Assembly (NCBI GenBank): GCA_029721435.1
Contig: CM056587.1
Coordinates: 17,802,667 to 17,866,666, forward strand
Source: Gymnothorax reevesii
Lineage: Eukaryota; Chordata; Actinopteri; Anguilliformes; Muraenidae
Direction of reading: 5' to 3'
Length of the DNA stretch: 64,000 nucleotides
Shown: in pieces, positions 1 to 10,370 of the stretch
Layout of the letters: the number at the start of each line of letters is the position of its first letter
Position numbering within the stretch: position 1 is the first letter of the stretch
Made by a program: the position numbers and the translations under genes
The notes under the pieces: generated by a model
The model's input: only the letters and a program-made list of their open reading frames with translations
The model's database searches: none
What the model was told of the DNA's origin: nothing

Positions 1-616
1 ATGTGTGTCTTCATGTGTCTCTTCTAAACGTCTCCATGGCTGAGTGGGTGACCACGCCTTGTAACACACAGACCATGGAGACGTTACTGCACAGGAAAAA
101 CAGTATGACAACGCATTACTTGATGTTCTTACTTGTGAATTAATCAGTCGCTGAAAATTTACAATTTCATGATTGTAACAGAGTCCAAATAGGTTGGCAC
201 AGGCAGTTGTTTACCACTGTGTAACATTATGCCTCCTTATCGCCCTCATCAAGCATTCAGATCAGAACTCAAAGCAGACAAGCAGACTTGTGACTCATAA
301 TTATCATTATGTTACTCATAATGTAGTAATAAATACTACATATATTGTTTATCCACTTTGTATAGCCTACATTAATGTAACTACATCTGGTAAAAAATGA
401 TTGGAAAGACATTATTAAATAATTAAAAGTCTGCTCCTGGTGGTGTCCTGCGTACTTCTCATTCCCCAAATCAGGCCCTTGAATAATTGCTTTCCCCTGT
501 TCATTGAGCCCACTTGCGCCTTGCATTTTCCAACGTGCTTTGCAAACTGATTGGACGTGTGTCTGCGTATGTGCGTGTGTGTCACTGACCTGATCATTTA
601 AAAGACTCGTTACACT
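1..616. other. Unassigned flank with a 13-bp hairpin
   Basis: No gene was recognised. Bases 27-39 (AACGTCTCCATGG) and 73-85 (CCATGGAGACGTT) are perfect inverted repeats around a 33-base spacer. The rest shows no identifiable feature. Confidence 0.6.
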
Positions 617-1475
617 CGCCCCCAAAGGGGGAGCGAGGGTATTGTAATGGGGTCTGTCTGTCTGTCCGGACGCATATCTTAAAAACTATTGGCACGATTT
701 ACATAAAACTTTGACAGCAGAAAGGTCTTACCCGTGGCTCAGTCCTCCTCTAACGTCAGACTGCTAGGTCAAAAATCAAAGTCACGAAAAAAATCGCTAA
801 TTGCTTTAAGATGGGGCAAAATTTCAAAAAAATCATTATATCCACCAATACTTTTCAAAATGACTTGAAATTTGATACACATATAGAGGGCGGCAATATC
901 TATCATGAGACCAAGTGTCATCCAGATCTGATCCAGACTGCAGATTTGGTGCCATTTTAATTTAACATGTAAAATATATAAGTTCAATGGGATATTCAAA
1001 TAAATCGGCCTGGAAAAAAGATATTCTGACATGAAATGTTCAGGTTAGAGGAACAGTACCATTGCTTATCAACAGCTGATGGATGATCCGGATCACGGAT
1101 TTGGCGACACGTTTTGTGTTGTTCTGAATCCGATTTTCAAAAATTACTTATTCATTTTTGGTCCTTTTGCCATTAGACTTTATACATATATAGGGTGGCT
1201 TTTCGCCAAACAAATAAGTTCCAGTTTTTGTGATCCAGAAATTCGGTTTTGTTATGCTTCACAGATTATCAATGACATTTGCCTCTGACCCTTGGAATCC
1301 AAAAGTCAACAACAGTGACATCACACGCATGGTAAGTGCCATTTTATTTTGCGGCTGCTTCCCGCACTGCGAAAATGTAATAAATTTGCAATGCAAAACA
1401 AAAATGACATGTCAGAAAACGAAACAAATGTCAAAGGGGCGAGGGTTTGCCATCTCTGATTGTCATGTTTCAGTT
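617..1475 (+). repeat. Left arm of a large inverted repeat
   Basis: This arm is matched in opposite orientation by 7170-8031. Shared landmarks in order are GAGCGAGGGTATTGTAAT, CTGCTGTCAAAG (in inverse), the CAGCAGAAAGGTCTTACC region, ATCCAGATCTGATCCAGACTG, TGATCCGGATCA, TTTTTGGTCCTTTTGCCAT, TGACATCAC, and GGGGCGAGGGT-TGC near the inner end. The outer end GAGCGAGGGTATTGTAAT followed by a GTCTGTCTGTCC run has the look of a transposon terminus. No transposase is visible. Confidence 0.75.
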
Positions 1476-3099
1476 TGGACTTTGTGGAATAATCGGTGTA
1501 TGCGCACTACTGAGCCTCGAGATTTGGTCACCAGTGAAACCTTGTTCATATTCCATTTCTGTTCTGACCCTTGATTGTTGCAGGACCTCGCATTTGCCTC
1601 ATATTTTGGATTGACCACCAACAGTGGGCTTAAAAATTACTGGCACCCCTGACAGGCAATACACAAACAATACAAATGCAAGACTAGGTGCAGCCCAGTA
1701 TATGGCTGGGCCGCCAAGAGCTGTATGAGAATTTGGGCCCAAGAAAAGGGTGCTAAACGGGGCAAAGCTCCCGCACTTATATGAAGTCCAAGTTTATTAA
1801 TGAGCTGGAGCTGATAAATGATTTACAAAGTGGGTGGGGAGTGTGAATGAGTGAGAGTGTGTGAGGTAGTGGGAGGTGGGGGGTTGAGAAAGGAAAACAT
1901 ATCAAAAGCAAGTTATACATTTGAATAGACAAAGTGCTAGAGTAAGAGTAGCAGTTATTGATTTTGAGAATGTGAATTTGAAGGAGACAGCTGCAGCAGA
2001 TGTAGATAGCAGCTGAAGTATGTACATATGCTCCTGAGCCGTAATGAAACGATAAAGTTATTGTTACAGTTGTGCTAACTGGGAATGTGATGTCATTTTT
2101 GTGAACATATGGCAGTTCCTATATAGTGAGGGTGTAAGAACGAACTTCAAAGATTCCTTTTTTCCCCCATGTTTTGTCATCTGTTGTGGCATTTTATGGA
2201 CAAAGAGTCCACAGTTTTGAGTAAAACCGCTTAATAAACATTTTCGAGTGAAGGAGCCACCATGTGTTTACATAAAGCATTATTTGATATTGGTGACGAA
2301 TTAATATGGTTGACTATGTGACAAAGAAATTGAAATGCAATTAATTTTAATTTATGAGCTCTCGAAAAGGCCTTGAAGTGAACAGCAAGATCATGAGAAT
2401 TGGCCGAGAAATAAGACAGTTCATTCAAAAATTTAATTTCATTTTGTTCAATTTCGCTGAGAAAGTGATGTGATTTCCACTTCATCAGAGGACTTATTGT
2501 CAGCAATTTTCCACTAGAATTCCTCTCTGGCTTTTCTAGCAGCAACAGTGTTGCATTTTGCTGTTTTTTTATATATTTACATTCTTCATAACTGTCCATA
2601 ATCATGACCCACTCCTCCTAAGACATTCTCTGTATTTTTTTTCTAAAGATTTTATTAATCACCCAGTAACCACTTACATTACATCCAACAAACAATTGCA
2701 TACGTCAACCAACATGAATGCAACAACATAAATCTCAATTAGAATTTCCCAAGTGTCCATCTGAGTATGCGCATATATAATCTTGCAGTCTTTCAAGTGT
2801 TCAACCAAAAAGTGTAAAATTTCATATGGGTCTCCCATTAAGCCGCTGGTGACGCAGGGGGGAGATAACCCGCACTGTTACTGATCCTGGATCAGGGATA
2901 GCTTCCTCGGAGAAACATACAGAATACGATCGGTCATTTTTTGAACGGAAATAGGGTCAAGTGCCACATGAAACGCTCTTTTGTAAAGAGAGTGCATACA
3001 GTCTTGAAAGCACAAAACCAACATTAACCAAGAAAGATTACGACCAATCTCCTATCCGAAGTAAATCCAGGTGGCTGGAATAAAGTTCCGGGGAGGATT
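1476..3099. other. Unassigned sequence with one 125-codon open frame
   Basis: I recognise nothing firm here. A minus-strand open frame at 2231-2605 starts MIMDSYEECKYIKKQQ and is rich in Lys, Leu and Asn. It has no domain I know and no visible exon partners, so I do not call it a gene. The stretch may contain the unmatched interior of the repeat whose arms lie at 617-1475 and 7170-8031. Confidence 0.45.
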
Positions 3100-3295
3100 T
3101 TTACTTTCTGAACCCGGACTTCACACCTCTGGGTGGAGGCAACCAGGTCGTCTGGCAAATTATCCCAATACTTTGTGGAATTCACAATGCCATTAATCGT
3201 AGCCAGTGGCCTTGGTATCTTGAATTAAAACAGCCACAAAAGATGACCGACTCGCCATCATATTTCACAATGGGGTATGAGGCACTTCTCCTCAT
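3100..3295 (-). pseudogene. Tc1-like transposase fragment (central part)
   Basis: Minus-strand translation contains GESVIFCGCFNSRYQGHW. This matches the GGSVMVWGCFSSKGPGHL-type segment between the first and second catalytic residues of Tc1 transposases. A frame change then leads into NSTKYWDNLPDDLVAS, which is the normal continuation. Both flanks of the transposase and the terminal repeats are missing. It may be part of the same broken element as the N-terminal fragment at 8039-8447, which has the same orientation, but that cannot be shown here. Confidence 0.7.
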
Positions 3296-3399
3296 ATTAA
3301 TATTAATTTATTCATTTCTAAGGCGCAAATTCTATATGAATATATTCAAATGCACCACAGCTAAAATTCACAACAAACAAACAAAAAAGAAATAACATG

Positions 3400-4850
3400 G
3401 CACAATATAACATAACATGAATGGCGAGAACAGGCCATTCAGCCCAACTAGGCTCACCAGTTTCTTTGTACTATTGTGAATATATCACTTCAGATACTCA
3501 ATGACTCAATGTTATCTAGCTTTAAGTCAAGCCTGCTCTTGAAAACCCCCAAGGTCTCTGCCTCAACAATATGGTCAGGCAAGCTATTCCACATTGAAAT
3601 TACTCTTTGGGTGAAGAATTATTTCCCAATATCAGTGCTAAAATTACCTTTGGTCAACTTCCATTTGTGACCCTGAGTTCTACTAACAACACTTGGTTGA
3701 AGGAATCCTACCTAATTCACTTTGTTAATCCCTTTAACATATTTAAAGCCTCAATCAGATCACCCCTTAATCTCTTTAGTCTTAGGAAAAGGAGACTAAG
3801 AATCTTCAGCCTCTTTTCATAGCTTTCATCTTTTATACCAGGAATTAGCTTAGTGGCTCTTCTCCAAACTTTTTTAGAACCTCTATATCTTTCTTAAAGT
3901 ATGGTCCCAAGAACTGTAGACAATACTCCAGATGTAGTCTGACGAGTGTGTTGTGGAAAATAAGCATGACCTCCTTGGATTTGTACTCAATACTTTTGGC
4001 AATGTATCCCAGCATTCGACTGGCTTTTGTAACTGCTACAGCACAATGGCTAGAGCTTGTGAGGGTTTGGTCAGCAATCACTCCCTGATCATTTTAGTGT
4101 GGAGCAATTCCAGTTTTAAATCTCCCATGAAGTAATCCAGTCTAATGCTTTTATTACCTACGTGTACAACTTTACATTTCGCTACATTAAATTTCATTTG
4201 CCACATTTCTGCCCAATTCTGGATTCTATCCAAATCATCCTGAATCACTTTTAGTTTGGCACTATTTGCCAAACCTCCCAATTGAGTATCATCTGCAAAT
4301 TTAACTAATCTGCTCTCTATATTCCTATCAATGTCATTAAAGTAGATGAGAAACAGCAGGGGTCCCAACACCAATCCCTGGGGGATGCCACTCCCCACCA
4401 TACCTAGCTCAGATGAGATACCACTGACCACCACTCTTTGTGTTCTGTCCTGTAACCAGTTCTGAATCCACTTCAGAATACCTCCTGTAACTCCAATGGA
4501 GCTCATTTTAAAAATTTGCCTCTTATGCGGTGCTGTATCAAATGCTTTCTGAAAATCCAAGTATATGATGGCATAAGCCCTGCTCTGGTCATAAGTCTTG
4601 GTGGCCTCTTGAAAAAATGCCCAAAGGTTTGTCAGGCATGACCTTCCATTACGAAAACCATGCTGGCTATCCCTCAAGATATTGTTACATTCAAAAAATA
4701 AGTCCAGCTCATCTTTCATGATAAATTCCAATATTTTGCACCTAATTCAGGTTAAACTGACTGGCCTGTAATTTCCTGGCTCAGTAAGGTACCCTTTCTT
4801 ATATATTGGCATTATATTGCCCTGTTTCCAATCATTTGGTGTTTCTCTAG
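3400..4850 (-). mobile_element. CR1/L2-like LINE, 3' part (reverse transcriptase and 3' end)
   Basis: The minus strand carries the C-terminal two thirds of a non-LTR retrotransposon ORF2 of the jockey/CR1/L2 group, followed by its 3' end. The RT core lies at 4078-4731, and the post-RT region (AVTKASRMLGYIAKSIEYKS, HNTLVRLHLEYCLQF) at 3845-4081 in another frame. The sequence from 3840 down to 3400 continues as degenerate C-terminus and tail. It resumes on the other side of a Penelope-like insertion at 6107-7070. Confidence 0.85.
3845..4731 (-). pseudogene. LINE reverse transcriptase, frameshifted
   Basis: Motifs in order are DSQHGFRNGRSCLTNL (finger region), IIYLDFQKAFDT (RT motif A with catalytic Asp), SGIPQGLVLGPLLFLIYFND (motif B), VKFADDTQLGG (motif C; FADD in place of the usual YADD) and WQMKFNVAKCKVVHVG (motif D). 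A frame change at about 4080 leads into the post-RT segment with ASRMLGYIAKSIEYK. The domain converts LINE RNA to DNA at the nicked target site. It is inactive because of the frameshift, the 5' truncation and the insertion at 4851. Confidence 0.9.
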
Positions 4851-6106
4851 TTTCTAAAGGCCGTCTGAAGATGGCGAATAGCTGCTTAAAGATGATCTCA
4901 CCAACTTCCCTGAGCACTCTCGGACATAAAATAGTTCAAAGTCACGCACATCCAAACCTAAATCTAGGTGCTGGACCAAATGACAAATGAACAGCAAAGG
5001 ATAAAAATAAGTCAGCACAATAGGTGTAGCTCCCAATGTGTTCAATTACCACCAGTAAAAGCTAGAACGTTTTGGGCGATAGCCCTTCGTCAGACATGAA
5101 CATCACAGAGGCGTGCACCTGCTTAAATCAATCAGTGGGATCACCTGACAGGTCATGTGAATCCATTCTCAAAAAAAGTGAAAACCAAAAGAGGTGATAC
5201 CAAGGCATAAAAAAATAGAAGTATATCAAAGCACTTGATGATTACATGACAAACATCAGGCTAAAACCATCATGATGAAATGTAAAAATCAAGACAAAAA
5301 CAGTCTGCATATAGAGGCACCTCTGCTACTCTAAATTGTGGTGATGTAGATATGTTATATATTATCCACAGCAAAATTGAGAAAAACAGTATCAAAACAT
5401 GGAAACAATATCATCTAGAGCAGTGGGGCCCTAACACACTAACACACCAACATACAGCCACAGGCTTGAGAAATCATAATAACATGACCGAATCACATAA
5501 CAAGAGTACTGCACCAATTTTAAAGTCACATTGCAAAAGTCATAAAAAGGGCCTTAAATCGAACTCTTCATTTAGTGCTTTAGGAGCAAGGGTCCCAAGA
5601 ATATAGATCCAAAAGGCCTCACGTCTCAAAAATAGGGAGTTCATATCCACCCCCCCGCCGACTAGGTGGTTTTACAGCTTCAATGCCTTGGTTTTAGAGA
5701 GAGGACATGTTGCCTGATGTTTGTCCATTAATCATCAAGTGCTTTGATATACTCCTATTTTTTTATGCCTTGGTATCACCTCTTTTGGTTTTCACTTTTT
5801 TTTTTTTCTGTCAGGTGATCCCACTGATTGATTTAAGCAGGTGCACGCCTCTGTGTGTTCATATCTGACGAAGGGCTATCACCAAAAACGTTACAGCTTT
5901 TACTGGTGGTAATTGAACACATTGGGAGCTACACCTATTGTGCTGACTTATTTTTATCCTCTGATGTTCATTTGTCATTTGGCCCAGCACCTAGATTTAG
6001 ATTTGGATGTGCGTGACTTTGAACTATTTTATGTCCTAGAGTGCTCAGGGAAGTTGGTGAGACCATCTTTAAGCCGCTATTCGCCATCTTCAGACGGTCT
6101 TTGACA
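4851..6106 (-). mobile_element. Penelope-like element (3' end with inverted arms) inserted in the LINE
   Basis: The left arm (about 4857-5260) and right arm (about 5712-6105) are inverted copies of roughly 0.4 kb. Both contain GACGAAGGGCTATC, ACTGGTGGTAATTGAACACA and CTATTCGCCATCTTCAGACGG. Upstream of the left arm on the minus strand is the end of a protein matching the C-terminus after the GIY-YIG domain of Penelope-like elements (5540-5650). CTCTAG flanks the insertion on both sides (4845-4850 and 6107-6112) and may be a target duplication. Penelope elements are known for terminal repeats in direct or inverted order, which fits. No reverse transcriptase region is present. Confidence 0.75.
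5540..5650 (-). pseudogene. Penelope-like endonuclease C-terminus (36-codon remnant)
   Basis: The minus-strand frame reads VDMNSLFLRREAFWIYILGT, then a segment with ALNEEFDLRPFL, then TGA at 5542-5540. The pattern LxRREAFWI...L.T..P..LNEE.D is typical of the tail after the GIY-YIG endonuclease in Neptune/Poseidon-type Penelope elements. All upstream parts of the protein are absent, cut at the junction with the inverted arm. Confidence 0.7.
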
Positions 6107-7070
6107 CTCTAGAATATAAGTCATCAGGACCCCTCACCTTATCGGCCTTTAGTTTATGCAACTTGTCTAATACTTTATTTAGCGGAAATTGAGGTCAGGG
6201 ATAACAATCTTGAGCATTGGACATGCCCTCTGGCCGAATACAGACACCCTCTGAGATAAAATTCTCAACAAAGTAACTGTTTAAGGTATCCACAATATCC
6301 TTGTTGTCATATAGCAGTGATCCATTTTTATTCTTTATGCACTTAACCTGCTCTTTAACGTTCCCTTTTCTGCTACAGAACTGAAAGAAGCTCTTGGGGT
6401 TAGTTTTTGCCCCCTCTGCAATTTGTCTTTCATACAGTCTTCTAGCATTCCTCAGCTCTTTTTTTGAGCACAGCCCGCATTTTACAGTATTCAGCCTTAT
6501 TGTTCTCCTTGTTATCTTTCACGTACATCTTATAAAGATCCCTCTTTTCCCTCAAAACCCTACAAATACTTTTGGTCATCCACTGAAGATTCTGCTTTTT
6601 CAGCTTACTTTTGGACACCTTTGGAATGAATTTCCATAGTGAATCAAGTAAAATCCCCTTAAATCTTTACCACTTCTCATTTATGGACTCAGTCCAGGAG
6701 AGTCTCCAATTTTATTTCACTTAGATATGAGCGCATCCTGTCAAAGTTTGCTCACCTAAAATTGAAAAAAATGTGTCTTCAAAAACAAAAATTAACTTCC
6801 CATGAAACATCAAATTAAACAGCAGAGTGATCACTTGTCCCAAGTGGCTCCACTACCTCAACATTGCTATTTCTATCTGGGTGATTAAAGAGCACTAAGT
6901 CTAAAATTGCCTTCTCTCTTGTAGGTTTATTAACATACGGCACCAAAAAAAAAAAAAACTATAATTTATAACATCTAGAAATCCTTCCATCCCCCTACCC
7001 TGTCCTTTCACCATTTCCCAGTTGATGCCAGAATAATATAAGTCTCCCATAATAATAGTCCCTCCTCCAA
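6107..7070 (-). mobile_element. CR1/L2-like LINE, 5' part (endonuclease end and linker)
   Basis: The minus-strand translation from about 7065 contains an endonuclease-like IIMGDLYYSGINWEM (usual form VIMGDFNYPGINWE). It is followed by the end of the domain (WSHLGQVITLLFNL, usual GTSDH region) and then the linker, with a NPKSFFQF-like segment and KCIKNKNGSLLYDNKDIVDT and LNSYFVENF. Several stops break the frame. The LINE is 5'-truncated inside the endonuclease at about 7070, next to the right arm of the large inverted repeat. Confidence 0.8.
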
Positions 7071-7169
7071 TCAATCACCTCTGTCTTGACGCCAAACACG
7101 CTGATGCTGCATCTGGCCAAAATGTGCAATTTTGGTCTCATCTTGACCTAAGCACCTTGCTCGAGTCAT

Positions 7170-8031
7170 AATTTAAACAAGACAATCAGAGATTGCAGAC
7201 CCTCGCCCCTTAGACATTTGTTTCATTTTCTGACATGTTGTTGTTTTCGTTTTGCATTGCAAATTTACTACATTTTCACAGTGGGAGAACTGGGCACAAA
7301 TTAAAACGGCACCAACCGTGCGTATGACATCACCGTCATTGACTTTTGGATTCGAAAGGTCAGAGGCAAATTTCATAGATAATCTGCTGTGGGGGGAGGA
7401 CAGGGGGGTTGTGAAGTATAACGGAAGAAGGTATTTCTGGATCACAAAAACCAAAACTTATTTGTTAGGCGTAAAGCCACCCTATGTATGTATAAAGTGT
7501 TATGGCAAAAGGACCAAAAATGAATTAATAATTTTTGAAAATCGGATGCAGAACAACACAAAATGTGTCGCCAAATCTGTGATCCGGATCATCTATCAGC
7601 TGGTGATAAGCAATGGTGCTGTGCCTCGAACCTGAACATTTCAAGGTAGGGTCTTTATTTCAGGCCGATTTCTTGTAAAATATGTAAGTTAAATGGGATT
7701 TTCAATGTTAAATTAAAATGGCATTAATCTGCAGTCTGGATCAGATCTGGATGACAGATATTGCCACCCTATATATATATGTGCATCCAGTTTCAAGTCA
7801 TTTCAAGTTTTGGTGGATATATGATTTTTTGAAATTTCAACTCATGTTAAAGATAGTTTTGCAATTTTCCCGACTTTAATTTTTGACCTGATTTTAGAGG
7901 AGGACTGAGTCACAGGTAAGACCTTTCTGCTGTCAAAGTTTAATGTAAATCATGCCAATAGTTTTTAAGATGTGTGTCCAGACAGACAGATAGACCAAAT
8001 TACAATACCCTCGCTCCTCCTTTGGGATCAA
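7170..8031 (-). repeat. Right arm of the large inverted repeat
   Basis: Inverted, diverged copy of 617-1475. It ends with TACAATACCCTCGCTCCTCC, the complement of the left terminus, and contains the same landmarks in reverse order (TGATCCGGATCA, AAAAGGACCAAAAATGAAT, CAGTCTGGATCAGATCTGGA). The open frame at 7252-7635 is unrelated to any protein I know and coincides with the repeat. Confidence 0.75.
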
Positions 8032-8038
8032 GGGGAAT

Positions 8039-8447
8039 GATGGTTGGTAAACTCCAAGTGCTTACTTCTGTGTATTCTGGTCAGGAAATGCTTTCTTCTC
8101 GCAAACCTTCTAAAAAGCCTGTGGTTATGGAGGTGGCGCCTGATGGTGCTTTTTGAAACCTAGTGACCCCAAGATACCACCAAAGGCTGCTATTCCTTCA
8201 CAGTGATTTCGGGGATTTTGTGGCTTCACTCACTGTCCTCCTCAGTATTCTGGGGGGCAAAATGCAGTTGTGTCTTCTATCCTTGAGGTTTTTGACAGTT
8301 CCATATCTTTGAAATGTTTTAATAATTGCCCTGACAGTGCTCAGTGGTATATTCAATCATTTGTGAATCTTCTTGCGGCCATCACCAGATTTCTGAAAGT
8401 GTTTGACCATCTGACTCTTGAACTGACAGTTGTTTTGTTTTCTTCAT
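8039..8447 (-). pseudogene. Tc1-like transposase fragment (N-terminal DNA-binding part)
   Basis: The minus strand begins MKKTKQLSVQESDG at 8447. After several frame changes and stops it continues as a series matching a Tc1 N-terminus: IIKTFQRYGTVKNL-like, ITVKE-QPLVVSWGHQVSKST, IRRHLHNHRLFRRFARRK and FLTRIHRSKHLEF. These are the two helix-turn-helix regions that bind the terminal repeats. The catalytic domain is missing; the element is cut off at the arm of the large inverted repeat. Confidence 0.8.
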
Positions 8448-9049
8448 GATGTTGGATGACAAAGGGATATTGAATACACGTTACTTCATTTTTATACCCA
8501 AATGAAATATGAAGTGATGTAATGGTTCAATATAGTACCTTAACTCTTAAATTCCACTTACTTAAGTTTTATCTTACCTGGTTTGGTTTTGGTAGATGTT
8601 AGTTAAAATAATCTTTAAGAGCAACATTAATTATGAAACCTTGATTTAAGAGGTCATTGATTTTTAATTAAATCAATATTTTTTTTGTTACATTGGAACA
8701 TTAACATCAAACAGAATTTCTCACGTCATCTAGACTCTCCATATATTTTTAGCATTTTTTTAAGTATTGTTTGTGCATTGCCAGTCAGGGATGCCCGTCA
8801 TTTGAAGCCCACTGTATACATCTGACACCTGGAGTACTCCAGTAGAGCCTATGCCTGCTGTGCACATGGTTCTCCTGAGTTTTATAATCATGGCATAACA
8901 TTTTGTGATGTAACTGCATATTGCTATAACTGCGTGATGTGAACAAGTGTACATAATGAGGTTTTTTTTTTTTGCATTTAATGTATTCTTCTTTAGAAAT
9001 GCAAGCCATACATTGAGACAGGCCCTAACAAAGAGTGATAAAACAACTT
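8448..9049. other. No feature recognised
   Basis: AT-rich sequence following the Tc1 N-terminal fragment. Its first part (to about 8600) may be the terminal repeat and leader of that dead element. Confidence 0.5.
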
Positions 9050-9535
9050 GAGAATGAATTGTCTCTCTGTTACATTGAGTTGCAACTTGGCCAATCCAGC
9101 AGCCTCACTCTCCGTTTGCATGGTCCTGTATATGCAGAATGTGGCTGGGCTTCGTCTTGCTAGAACATGCAGGGACATCCCAAGAACAGACAACTAAATG
9201 GTAGCATATGTTGCTCTGAAATGGGTACACACCTTTGGCATTATTGCTGCCTTCTCAAATGTTCAAGTCACCCATGCCATGTGCACTCACACACACCCTC
9301 GTACCATGACACACGCTGGCTGTTAGACTTGATGCCAGTATCAGCCAGGTTTGTTCTTTTAGTATTTACTCCAATGAACGTGGTGGCTGCGCGTGGGGAA
9401 TTCTTTTTTTTTTTTTTTTTAGAAACACAAATATAAACTCATCAGGCCAAAGAACATGCTCCCATTGTGCTACTGTCCGTTCATCACACCGAGCTCAGAA
9501 GTCGGTGCCACTATTCAACCATGAGAATTTATGGC
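9050..9535 (-). pseudogene. Highly degenerate Tc1-like transposase remnant
   Basis: On the minus strand I read RTVAQWEHVLWPDEFIFV near 9510-9440, which resembles the WTVxQWxxVLWSDESxF block at the first catalytic Asp. In another frame, GCVSAHGMGDLNI near 9300-9260 resembles WGCVSAHGMGNLHI. A poly(A) stretch and stops separate them. Later catalytic motifs cannot be read with confidence. Confidence 0.45.
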
Positions 9536-9555
9536 TTTGGCTTTGTGTGGTACAG

Positions 9556-9749
9556 CAAGAGTAGCAAACCATGGTCCCGGAGGGCTCAAGGGTCTGCTGG
9601 TTTTTATTGTTAATCGTGACTTAATGACTAAATTAAAGCAGATGATTACATAATTGACTCAACTCGCCCGCATAACTGCGTCTCAATGGAAGGTGAAAAC
9701 AAAAACTGGCGAACTCGTTGCCCTGGAGGATCAGAGTCGGGCACTCCTG
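9556..9749. mobile_element. hAT-like miniature element
   Basis: The left end CAAGAGTAGCAAACCATGGT-CCCGGAGGGC and the right end CCCTGGAGGATCAGAGTCGG-GCACTCCTG are inverted relatives of the widespread fish hAT terminus (CAGGGGTGCCCAAC, GGTCCTGGAGGGC). Between them is CTGCTGGTTTTTATTG and GAAAACAAAAACTGGC. No target duplication remains visible. Confidence 0.65.
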
Positions 9750-10083
9750 AGGAAAAACCTAAACTTGACTCTGAAGATGCACCAGCAACTAGTGTTGACT
9801 GGTAAATGTTTACCAAAGCACTTTCACACCCATGTTGTGCTATCCATTATAGCTACATGACCACTCTGAAGACAGTGATACATGAGGGATTGGAGATCAG
9901 GGACATTCAGCTTTGCCCTTTACGAACTAAGATTCGAATGGATTCCTTCCATCTTTTAATTACACGCAGTATTACACCCTGTAATGCTCAAAATACTCAT
10001 ATAATCATACTCAAAATTCTACTTCAACGTAAGCGATGGATAGAAAGCTTACATTATCTGTTGGCAAATTGGTAAGCCTAGAC
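9750..10083. other. No feature recognised
   Basis: Spacer between two hAT-like miniature elements. Short overlapping open frames have no recognisable product. Confidence 0.5.
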
Positions 10084-10370
10084 CAGGGGTGGGCAATCAC
10101 GGTCCTGGAGGGCCGGTGCGTATGCAGGTTTCTATTCCTATCAATTACCCTGACTAATTGAGTTAATTGATTGCATGCACAAATATAGATTTTCGCAATG
10201 ATTCGATCAAAGGAAAATGTTTTATGAAGGGAGACAAGACTAGTCTTTGTAGTTTCATGATAATTGAAAGAAATTTGCATGAAATGTCAGATTTCATAAA
10301 TGGTTCGGCTAATTGAGACAATCAACTAATTAAAGACCAGACGTTGGCGTGAAAACCAGGGACCTCATTT
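10084..10370 (+). mobile_element. Truncated hAT-like miniature element
   Basis: It starts with CAGGGGTGGGCAATC then GGTCCTGGAGGGCCGG, the classical terminus of a common fish hAT family, and continues with TTTCTATTCC and CTAATTGAGTTAATTGAT. The reciprocal right terminus is missing after about 10370. Confidence 0.7.

Noticed and set aside
2231..2605. 125-codon minus-strand open frame
   Set aside because: No similarity that I can name, no splice partners and no conserved motif; recorded but not called a gene.
7252..7635. 127-codon plus-strand open frame in the right inverted arm
   Set aside because: The corresponding left arm does not keep the frame open, so it is not a conserved protein of the element.
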